This document shows positions 37,041 through 44,571 of a stretch of DNA of 64,000 bases, one piece after another. The translations under genes and the position numbers were made by a program. The DNA is from JACJWR01 sp963752505 (GTDB lineage: Bacteria; Actinomycetota; Actinomycetes; S36-B12; UBA10799). The notes under the pieces were generated by a model. It saw only the letters and a list, made by a program, of their open reading frames with translations, was not told where the DNA came from and searched no databases. Numbering within the stretch: position 1 is the stretch's first letter; every line of letters begins with the position of its first letter. The DNA lies in the NCBI GenBank assembly GCA_963752505.1, contig CAVVYM010000006.1:124001-188000 (forward strand), read 5' to 3'.

Positions 37041-37898
37041 CTAGAAGTTTTCGTCGTTGGGATCCTTGCCCGACAGCGTGAGGAGGCGCTGCGGAGCCTC
37101 GGTGATCGCTAGCCGCGAGGTGATCGTCAAATCAGGGTCCACCGTGACCAACTCCCCAGGTTGCAGCATGAGCCAATCGGCCTCGTCGTCGATCCGTTCA
37201 CTCGCCACCACCACGATCGGAGTGCTCGATTCGGCCACAACCTGATGGCGGGCCATGCTGGAGCTGCCGTTCCAGCCGTCCTCCGGCCGCCCGGATGACG
37301 GCCGCACAACCCGGCGGGCCACGTGCAAGGCACGCTCATCCGGGTATCGCAACGCCCATAGCCAACCGTTCCGGATCACCACCGCATTCAACGAGTACAG
37401 CGGTACGTGACGAGCCAACCAGGTGGCAGCCACCACCATTCCGAGGCCCACATCGCCACCGTGGGCATCCGCTTCCTTGGCGATCAGGGCTGCATAGCGC
37501 TCAGAGTCGGTGTCTCCGTGCACCAGCGATAGGTAGTCGCCGAGATGGGCATCGACCTCCGACAGGTCGCCAAAGCCCCCGTTGTGAGCGACCAGGATTC
37601 CGTTGATGTCGAACGGGTGGGTATTGGCCACCGAGTCCCGTCCTGCGGTCGCATCCCGAACATGGGTGACGAAGGTGTCCCCGGTCAGCCGGTCGACACG
37701 ACTGTCGAAAGAGCCCACGGCAAGCGCCTCGCCAGCCTGCTTGACAACGTGGGCCTTGCCATCGCGATCAAACCAGCCAACTCCAGCCCCATCCGGGTTG
37801 CGGCGGTTCTCCACCTTCATGCTGTCTGGGCCGGTGGTCAGCCAATACTTCACCCCGACCTCACGACGTCCAGCCGTCAATCCGAACAATCGACACAT
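37041..37898 (-). CDS. Class II glutamine amidotransferase (YafJ-like)
   Basis: A 285-residue protein. After removal of Met the N-terminal Cys of MCRLFGLTAG is the class II amidotransferase nucleophile. Supporting motifs are NPDGAGVGWF, THVRDATAG and ILVAHNGGFGD. No synthase domain is fused, so it belongs to the stand-alone YafJ/EgtC-like group. The start is fixed by GAGGAG 5 nt upstream and by the need for Cys at position 2. It follows the TerC gene directly (2 nt), suggesting cotranscription. Substrate not predicted. Confidence 0.88.
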   Translation of the reverse strand: MCRLFGLTAGRREVGVKYWLTTGPDSMKVENRRNPDGAGVGWFDRDGKAHVVKQAGEALAVGSFDSRVDRLTGDTFVTHVRDATAGRDSVANTHPFDINGILVAHNGGFGDLSEVDAHLGDYLSLVHGDTDSERYAALIAKEADAHGGDVGLGMVVAATWLARHVPLYSLNAVVIRNGWLWALRYPDERALHVARRVVRPSSGRPEDGWNGSSSMARHQVVAESSTPIVVVASERIDDEADWLMLQPGELVTVDPDLTITSRLAITEAPQRLLTLSGKDPNDENF

Positions 37899-37900
37899 AC

Positions 37901-38917
37901 CTACTCCTCTCGTGGTGCGGGCGGTACAGCTTCGTCCTGCTTCTTCGGCGCGACGAGCGTCCCGGCATGGCCGACCGCAGTGGGATCTCGCCGCACTTTC
38001 CACCAACTCGCGAGCGCGGTGACGGTCAGCACCCCGATGATCACCGCCAGCGAGAGCAAGGTGTCGATCTCCGGCACCCAGGGCCACACGCCATGAGCCC
38101 AGTGCAGGATGAGCTTCACCCCGATGAAGCCGAGCACGATCGAAAGCCCCAGGGACAGATACACCAATTTGTCGAGCAGGCCGTACAGCAAGAAGAACAA
38201 CGCCCGCAAACCGAGGAGGGCGAACGCGTTGGCCGCGAAAACGATGTAGGGCTCGCTCGTGATGCCGTACACCGCCGGAATCGAATCCAACGCGAACAAG
38301 ACATCCGTACTCGCGATGGCAATCATCACCAGCAGCATCGGGGTGAAGAGTCGACGCCCGTGCTCGCGCACGGTCATCTTGCCGTTGTTCCAGTCCGTGC
38401 TGAACGGCAGTCGCCGCTCCGCGAAAGCCACCAACTTGGAGTCCTCAACGTCGGGATCCTCGTCCTTGTGCCGGGCGAGTTGAATCGCGGTCCAGATCAG
38501 CAAACCACCGAAGATCAGGAACGTGAAGGAGAAGTACTCCAACATGGCAGCGCCGATGAGGATGAATACGGTGCGCATGATCAGCGCGAAGACGATTCCG
38601 AACAGGAGCACCTTCTGCCAGTACGCCTTGGGAACCGCGAAGCGACTCAGGATGATGACGAACACGAAGAGGTTGTCGACGCTCAGCGCCTTCTCGACCA
38701 GCCATCCGGTGAAGTACTCGGTGCCGTAGGAACTGCCATAGATCAGCCAGATCCCGACACCCCAGGCCAACGCAACGCCGATGTAGAACACCGACCAGCC
38801 GGCGGCCTCCTTCATGCCGACCTCGTGCGGCTTGCTGGACACAACCAGGAAGTCCATCGCGACCAGCACCAGCACAGCGAGCACCGTGACCAGCCATGCC
38901 ATGAGAGTCACGTCCAC
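37901..38917 (-). CDS. TerC family integral membrane protein
   Basis: A 338-residue membrane protein with about nine helices. The TerC signature is present: VEKALSVDNLFVFVIIL in the early part and ASTDVLFALDSIPAVYG in the second half, both with membrane-embedded acidic residues. TerC proteins have been linked to tellurite resistance and more recently to manganese export and metalation of exported enzymes. A cytoplasmic Lys-rich segment ends the protein. The start is a GTG with AAAGG upstream. The 104 bp before uvrB carries no clear feature. Confidence 0.92.
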   Translation of the reverse strand: MDVTLMAWLVTVLAVLVLVAMDFLVVSSKPHEVGMKEAAGWSVFYIGVALAWGVGIWLIYGSSYGTEYFTGWLVEKALSVDNLFVFVIILSRFAVPKAYWQKVLLFGIVFALIMRTVFILIGAAMLEYFSFTFLIFGGLLIWTAIQLARHKDEDPDVEDSKLVAFAERRLPFSTDWNNGKMTVREHGRRLFTPMLLVMIAIASTDVLFALDSIPAVYGITSEPYIVFAANAFALLGLRALFFLLYGLLDKLVYLSLGLSIVLGFIGVKLILHWAHGVWPWVPEIDTLLSLAVIIGVLTVTALASWWKVRRDPTAVGHAGTLVAPKKQDEAVPPAPREE

Positions 38918-39021
38918 CTGACCAAGCCTTTCGAATTGCCGGACAACGTCCCGTGCCCACGCCGGGCGAAATGCCAGCCGCTAGGAGTGACCACGATAGT
39001 CCCCCACCCGTTGGTCTCTGC

Positions 39022-41145
39022 TCATACTCCTGCGTCCTGCATGGCACGGAGCTCCTTCTTCAGCTCCGAGACCTCGTCGCGATAGCGTGCGGCCAGTTCG
39101 AACTGCAGCTCCTCGGCAGCGGTGTGCATCGCCGCGGTCAACTCCGCAATGAGTCCAGCCAATTCCTCCGCCGGCAGCGGCGCATCGTCGTCGCCTCGAC
39201 GATCCATGAGTCGGGCGGCACCGAGCGCCGCACCGACAGTCTCGTTGCGTCGGCTGCGGCCGCTGCGACCACCCGCCCGTTTGGCGAGCAACTCCTCGGT
39301 ATCCGCCTCTTCTGAGGCGATCAAGTCGGTGATGTCAGCGATCTTCTTACGCAGCGGAGTGGGGTCAATCCCGTGCTCAGTGTTGTAGGCGATCTGCTTA
39401 GCCCGTCGCCGGTTCGTCTCCGAGATGGCCGTCGCCATGGAATCGGTGATTGTGTCCGCATACATGTGCACCTGGCCGGACACGTTGCGTGCCGCGCGAC
39501 CGATTGTCTGGATCAAGGAGCGCTCAGACCGCAGGAAGCCTTCCTTGTCCGCGTCCAGGATGCTCACCAGGCTCACTTCGGGCAGGTCGAGTCCTTCCCG
39601 CAGCAGGTTGATGCCCACCAAAACGTCGTACTCGCCGAGCCGCAGTTCGCGCAGCAGCTCGACCCTCCTGAGCGTGTCCACTTCGGAATGCAGGTACCGC
39701 ACGCGGACACCCTGATCAAGGAGGTAGTCGGTGAGATCCTCCGCCATCCGCTTGGTCAAGGTGGTCACCAGCACGCGCTCGCTCTTCTCGGCGCGCTCGT
39801 TGATCTCGGCGAGGAGGTCGTCGATCTGGCCCTTCGTGGGCTTGACGACGATCTCCGGGTCGATCAACCCGGTCGGTCGAATCACCTGCTCGACAACGTC
39901 ACCGTCGGCCTTGGCCAACTCGTAGGGGCCCGGGGTCGCAGAGAGGTAGACAGTCTGGCCAATGCGTTCGACGAACTCCTCCCACCGCAACGGTCGGTTG
40001 TCCATGGCACTCGGCAGGCGGAAGCCGTGGTCCACCAGACTGCGCTTGCGGCTCATGTCGCCCTCGTACATACCGCCGATCTGCGGCACCGTGACGTGGG
40101 ACTCGTCGATCACCAGCAGGAAGTCCTCCGGAAAGTAGTCGATCAGACAGTTCGGCGGGGACCCGGGGCCGCGGCCGTCGATGTGCCGGGAGTAGTTCTC
40201 GATCCCGGAGCAGAATCCGACCTGCTGCATCATCTCGAGGTCGTACTGGGTGCGCATGCGCAGTCGTTGCGACTCCAGCAGGTGCCCGCCGCGGTCGAGT
40301 TCGGTGAGCCGGGATTCGAGTTCGCTGGAGATGTCGTCGACAGCTCGCGCCATACGTTCGGGGCCGGCCACGTAGTGGGTCGCCGGGAAGATGTACAGCT
40401 CCGGATCATCGGTGAGGATCTCGCCTGTGACGGGGTGCAGCGTCATCAGGCGCTCGATCTCGTCGCCGAACATCTCGATGCGCACCGGGTGCTCCTCGTA
40501 CACGGGGAAGACCTCCACGGTGTCACCCCGCACCCGAAAGGTCCCGCGGGTGAACGCCGCGTCGTTGCGCGCGTACTGAATCTGCACCAGGCGGCGCAGC
40601 AGTTGCTGCCGGTCGTAGGACTCCCCCACCCGCAGCCGCACCATCCTGTCGACGTATTCCTGAGGGGTGCCCAGTCCATAGATCGCCGACACGGTCGCCA
40701 CCACGACGACGTCGCGACGGGTGAGCAACGAGTTGGTGGCGCTGTGCCGGAGGCGCTCCACCTCCTCGTTGATGCTCGAGTCCTTCTCGATGTAGGTGTC
40801 CGTCTGTGCGATGTAGGCCTCAGGCTGGTAGTAGTCGTAGTAGGAAACGAAGTATTCGACCGCGTTGTTGGGCAAGAGTTCGCGGAATTCATTGGCCAGT
40901 TGCGCCGCCAGGGTCTTGTTCGGCGCCATCACGAGGGTGGGTCGCTGCAGTTTCTCGATGAGCCAAGCCGTCGTCGCGGACTTTCCCGTGCCGGTGGCTC
41001 CCATGAGCACCACGTCGTGCTCACCCTGCTCGATTCGACGCGCGAGTTCTGCGATGGCGGCCGGTTGGTCCCCGCTGGGCTCGTAGTCACTGACAACGGT
41101 GAAGGGAGCCACTTTGCGCTGCAAGTCGGTGACGGGTCGGGCCAT
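39022..41145 (-). CDS. uvrB: UvrB, excinuclease ABC subunit B
   Basis: A 707-residue DNA repair helicase-like protein. The N-terminal YEPSGDQPAAI is the family signature, Walker A is GATGTGKS, helicase motif II is VIDESH and motif VI lies at QTIGRAARN. The C-terminal UVR domain (LQFELAARYRDEVSELKKEL) binds UvrC. I chose ATG 41145 because a TANNNT hexamer lies 6 nt upstream; a longer frame would run into coaE on the other strand. Confidence 0.97.
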   Translation of the reverse strand: MARPVTDLQRKVAPFTVVSDYEPSGDQPAAIAELARRIEQGEHDVVLMGATGTGKSATTAWLIEKLQRPTLVMAPNKTLAAQLANEFRELLPNNAVEYFVSYYDYYQPEAYIAQTDTYIEKDSSINEEVERLRHSATNSLLTRRDVVVVATVSAIYGLGTPQEYVDRMVRLRVGESYDRQQLLRRLVQIQYARNDAAFTRGTFRVRGDTVEVFPVYEEHPVRIEMFGDEIERLMTLHPVTGEILTDDPELYIFPATHYVAGPERMARAVDDISSELESRLTELDRGGHLLESQRLRMRTQYDLEMMQQVGFCSGIENYSRHIDGRGPGSPPNCLIDYFPEDFLLVIDESHVTVPQIGGMYEGDMSRKRSLVDHGFRLPSAMDNRPLRWEEFVERIGQTVYLSATPGPYELAKADGDVVEQVIRPTGLIDPEIVVKPTKGQIDDLLAEINERAEKSERVLVTTLTKRMAEDLTDYLLDQGVRVRYLHSEVDTLRRVELLRELRLGEYDVLVGINLLREGLDLPEVSLVSILDADKEGFLRSERSLIQTIGRAARNVSGQVHMYADTITDSMATAISETNRRRAKQIAYNTEHGIDPTPLRKKIADITDLIASEEADTEELLAKRAGGRSGRSRRNETVGAALGAARLMDRRGDDDAPLPAEELAGLIAELTAAMHTAAEELQFELAARYRDEVSELKKELRAMQDAGV

Positions 41146-41151
41146 GGCACC

Positions 41152-41157
41152 ACGGTA
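41152..41157 (-). promoter_or_regulatory. Leaderless -10 hexamer for uvrB
   Basis: TACCGT on the minus strand lies exactly 6 nt before ATG 41145. The 53-bp region between uvrB and coaE therefore holds two divergent promoters. No LexA-type palindrome is obvious in it. Confidence 0.45.
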
Positions 41158-41184
41158 GACCCAACCACACCTGCGAGCACTGTC

Positions 41185-41190
41185 TAGGCT
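41185..41190 (+). promoter_or_regulatory. Leaderless -10 hexamer for coaE
   Basis: TAGGCT lies 8 nt before ATG 41199 and fits TANNNT; no Shine-Dalgarno sequence is present. Confidence 0.4.
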
Positions 41191-41198
41191 GACATGCC

Positions 41199-41792
41199 AT
41201 GACGACGATAGGGCTGACCGGCGGGGTCGGATCAGGTAAGAGCACTGTGGCGCGGTTGCTGGCCAATCGCGGTGCGCTGGTGATCGACGCCGATGCGATC
41301 GCCAGGGAGGTCGTGGCGCCCGGGGAACCCGCACTGGCGGAGATTGCGGCAACCTTCGGCGGCGAGGTGCTGACCCCCGACGGACACTTGGATCGCCCGG
41401 CGCTGGCAGCACTGGTGTTCAACGACGACTCCGCGCGCGAGGCACTCAATGCCATCACGCACCCGCGGATCGGGGCCCGCTCGGCCGAACTGCTCGCAAC
41501 CGCCGAACCCGGTCAAGTCATCGTCCACGATGTACCGCTGCTGGTGGAGAACAACCTCGCCGCGGCGTACGACCTCGTGGTTGTGGTCGAGGCGGAGAGG
41601 GACGTCAGGTTGGCCCGCCTCGCTGACCGCGGCATGCCTCGTGATGAGGCGGTTCGTCGGATGGCGAGCCAGGCAACCGACGAACAACGACGCGAGGTCG
41701 CCGATGTTGTCATTGCGAACAACGGCGACCTCGCGTCGCTAGCGGTGAAAATCGACCAACTGTGGTCGGAGCGGATCAGCCCTCGCCGGTGA
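41199..41792 (+). CDS. coaE: Dephospho-CoA kinase
   Basis: A 197-residue P-loop kinase performing the last step of CoA synthesis. The P-loop is GLTGGVGSGKSTVA at the N-terminus, followed by VIDADAIAREV and HDVPLLVENN. Mycobacterial CoaE carries an extra UPF0157 domain that is absent here, so this is the simple form. The last 17 bases overlap the end of rpsA on the opposite strand. Confidence 0.95.
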   Translation: MTTIGLTGGVGSGKSTVARLLANRGALVIDADAIAREVVAPGEPALAEIAATFGGEVLTPDGHLDRPALAALVFNDDSAREALNAITHPRIGARSAELLATAEPGQVIVHDVPLLVENNLAAAYDLVVVVEAERDVRLARLADRGMPRDEAVRRMASQATDEQRREVADVVIANNGDLASLAVKIDQLWSERISPRR

Positions 41793-43254
41793 GCTTCTCC
41801 CGGAGTGCCCGCAGGGCCTCGTTGTCGTCCTCGGCCAGGGCTCCGGAAGCCTCCGGCGGGGCGGCGGTGTAGCCACCCGAGGCTGCCTCGGCCTGGGCGG
41901 TCGATGCTTCCGCATCGGCCTTGCGGGCGTCGGCGATCTGCTCTTTGTGCTGCTGCCAACGGGCGTAGGCCTCGTTGTACTGGCGCTCCCACTCCGAGCG
42001 TTGGTCCTCGAAGCCTTCCTTCCACTCGCCCTTCTCGGGGTCGAAGCCCTCGGGACCGATGTAGTTGCCGTCCTCGTCGTAGGACAACGGCATGCCGTAC
42101 AGGTAGGGGTCGAACTCATCGGTGTCGTCGCCTACGCCCGATTCGTTGGCCTGCTTGAGGCTCAGCGAGATCCGGCGACGCTCCAGGTCGATGTCGATGA
42201 CCTTGACGTAGATCTCGTCGTTGACCTGCACCACCTGCTCGGGAATCTCAACGTGGCGTTCGGCGAGCTCGGAGATGTGCACGAGCCCCTCGATGCCGTC
42301 ATCGACGCGAACGAAGGCACCGAACGGCACCAACTTGGTGACCTTTCCAGGCACGACCTGGCCGATCCCGTTGGTGCGGGCGAAGTGCTGCCACGGGTCC
42401 TCCTGAGTCGCCTTGAGGCTCAGGGACACCCGCTCCCGATCCATGTCGACATCCAGCACCTCGACGGTGACCTTGTCCCCGACCTCCACGACCTCGCTCG
42501 GGTGGTCGATGTGCTTCCAGGACAGTTCGGACACGTGGACGAGGCCGTCAACTCCGCCGAGATCCACAAAGGCACCGAAGTTGACGATGCTCGACACCAC
42601 GCCTTCCCGGACTTGACCCTTGAGCAGGGTGTTGAGGAAGTTGTGGCGGGTCTCGGACTGGGTCTGCTCGAGCCAGGCCCGGCGCGAGAGCACGACGTTG
42701 TTGCGATTCTTGTCCAGCTCGATGATCTTGGCTTCGATCTCTTTGCCGACGTAGGGCTGGAGGTCGCGCACCCTGCGCATCTCCACCAGCGAGGCAGGTA
42801 GGAAGCCCCGCAGACCGATGTCGACGATCAAGCCACCCTTGACCACCTCGATGACCGTTCCGGCGACCACATCGTCGGCCTCCTTCTTGGCTTCGATGTC
42901 GCCCCAGGCACGTTCGTACTGAGCCCGCTTCTTGCTGAGGATCAGCCGGCCGTCCTTGTCTTCCTTCTGCAGGACGAGTGCCTCAACGTGGTCGCCGACG
43001 CCGACTACCTCGGTGGGGTCGATGTCGTGCTTGATGCTCAACTCCCGGGATGGGATGACTCCCTCGGTCTTGTAGCCGATGTCAAGCAGAACTTCGTCCC
43101 GATCCACCTTGACGATTTCGCCGGCGACGATGTCGCCGTCGTTGAAGTACTTGATGGTCTGGTCGATTGCCGCGAGCATGGCATCGGCGTCTCCGATGTC
43201 GTTGATGGCGATTTCGCGTGCGGCGGGGGCTTCGGAGAGGTCGGTGGACGACAT
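41776..43254 (-). CDS. rpsA: 30S ribosomal protein S1
   Basis: A 492-residue S1 with four S1 RNA-binding domains, the actinobacterial arrangement. Repeats begin near GDIVAGEIVKVDRDEVLLDI, VVAGTVIEVVKGGLIVDIGL, VREGVVSSIVNFGAFVDLGG and VVPGKVTKLVPFGAFVRVDD. The C-terminus is a long acidic, Ala/Glu-rich tail ending near LREKLTGEG. It should help mRNA binding on the ribosome, though leaderless mRNAs can start without it. Convergent with coaE, overlapping by 17 bases. Confidence 0.97.
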   Translation of the reverse strand: MSSTDLSEAPAAREIAINDIGDADAMLAAIDQTIKYFNDGDIVAGEIVKVDRDEVLLDIGYKTEGVIPSRELSIKHDIDPTEVVGVGDHVEALVLQKEDKDGRLILSKKRAQYERAWGDIEAKKEADDVVAGTVIEVVKGGLIVDIGLRGFLPASLVEMRRVRDLQPYVGKEIEAKIIELDKNRNNVVLSRRAWLEQTQSETRHNFLNTLLKGQVREGVVSSIVNFGAFVDLGGVDGLVHVSELSWKHIDHPSEVVEVGDKVTVEVLDVDMDRERVSLSLKATQEDPWQHFARTNGIGQVVPGKVTKLVPFGAFVRVDDGIEGLVHISELAERHVEIPEQVVQVNDEIYVKVIDIDLERRRISLSLKQANESGVGDDTDEFDPYLYGMPLSYDEDGNYIGPEGFDPEKGEWKEGFEDQRSEWERQYNEAYARWQQHKEQIADARKADAEASTAQAEAASGGYTAAPPEASGALAEDDNEALRALREKLTGEG

Positions 43255-43345
43255 GTAGAGGTGGGCTCCGGGACTGGTCGTAGGGAATGGTCGAACCGTC
43301 AGGACAGACGGGACATGGTCAGCATATCGGCACGGTCAACACGTA

Positions 43346-43378
43346 GTGGAGCCCGGGGCATCACGCCCCGGGCTCCAC
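43346..43378. terminator. Strong hairpin terminator between the DUF3068 gene and rpsA
   Basis: A perfect 14-bp inverted repeat, GTGGAGCCCGGGGC and its complement, encloses a 5-nt loop (ATCAC). It begins 27 bp after the DUF3068 stop and precedes rpsA on the same strand. No U tract follows, as is usual for GC-rich actinobacterial terminators. It should insulate rpsA from upstream transcription. Confidence 0.75.
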
Positions 43379-43405
43379 GTACTACCGCTATGCGGTGTGC
43401 TGTCG

Positions 43406-44433
43406 TCAGGCTGAAGCTGCGGCAGCCGCCTTCTTCTTCTTGCCACCCATCACGATCAGGATGATCCCGATGATCAGCAGGACGAGGCCGAGTCCGATGA
43501 GGATCGGCGTCGCCATTGCGACCAGTGCCAACTGATCGGCGGAGGACTTGATCTCTGCCGCGCCTTCGTCTGCCTTGGCCGGATCCGATCCAGCCACGGA
43601 CTGCACCTTGGTGACGATGTCCTGCGTACCGCCATCGAGCCGGAAAGTCGTGAGGTCCTTGAGGTTGCCCTCAACGATCTGACCGGTGAGCGGCTCGACG
43701 AGGTACTCGTTCTCCGCCGAGTAGAACTCGTACAGGTCGAGGCTACCCTCGGCTGGCACCTGGTCGGCGAGTTCCGGAGCAAGCTGACCCACGAGCCCCT
43801 GGGCGAGCGAAGCCGGAACAGAGAGCGGCGCCGCCGGCGTCTGAGTGGGCTCGACGGTTTGCGTGTAGCGGTAGAGGGTCATGTCGTACTTCTGAACCTC
43901 TTCCTGGAACTCGGTCGCGACCGGCGCCTGCAAGCGTCGAGTTGAACAACTGCACCGTGTCCTGCGGCGAACCGAAGGGGAACTTCAGCGGCATGACGCC
44001 CTGGAAGTCGACGTTGGTGTTGTCGCCGAGGCTGGCACCGCAGCAGTTGATGAGCTCGCTGATCGTCCGCGTTGAACGCGAAGGTGGCCTTGGTGACCGA
44101 AAGTTCCTCACCGGTGTCATCACGAGTCGTGGTGCTGTCGGTCACGAAGACCGTGGCACCCTCATCCTTGGCGTCCTGCTGTTCCATGGCCTCAGTGTCG
44201 GCTTTGGTGACGCGGACGTTTGAGAATTGAACGTTCTCGTCGTAGGGGTTGCTCGGGTTCGCTACCAACTTGCCCGGGTTCAACACCTTGACCAACTCAC
44301 CCTTGCCGTAGGTGGTGCTGTCGGTGGTGTTGACCGTGCTGATAGACGCCGTTGCACCGACGACCGGGGCAACAAATCCGGCGATCACGGCAAGAACGCC
44401 GACAATCACCAGAATAATGCCAGTTACTTTCAT
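43406..44433 (-). CDS. DUF3068 (PorA-like) membrane-anchored protein, frame disrupted twice
   Basis: An actinobacterial DUF3068 protein. An N-terminal signal/anchor helix (MKVTGIILVIVGVLAVIAGF) leads to an extracellular domain and a C-terminal helix (GLGLVLLIIGIILIVMG) followed by a Lys-rich tail. Frame changes near 44061-44072 and 43929-43934 each need one base removed; the corrected protein is about 341 residues, with the pieces joining at ATFAFN / TISELINCCGASLG and at QLFNST / LQAPVATEFQEE. The start has a strong GGAGGAG Shine-Dalgarno. Family function is unclear; some relatives are called porin-like. The 138-bp gap to gcvP carries nothing further I can name. Confidence 0.85.
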
Positions 44434-44571
44434 GGGTACTCCTCCATGCGAATCGGAACATCACAATGTGACGCGACACTAGTGCACAACCGGCGTCATC
44501 GTCGGTCTATGCGCAAACATACTGCTTCGGCGCGCCCATTCGGCGGATATTCGAATGCCTGCGGTAACTGG

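Noticed and set aside
39022..41145. Altered Walker A in UvrB (GATGTGKS instead of GVTGSGKT)
   Set aside because: This form is normal for actinobacterial UvrB.
39373..41187. A 604-codon open frame antisense to uvrB, and similar long antisense frames opposite gcvP, ctaB and the sufC-to-Rieske region
   Set aside because: They mirror the third-position GC bias of the real genes, lack recognisable domains and start sites, and are composed of His/Arg/Val/Gly-rich sequence typical of reverse-frame reading.
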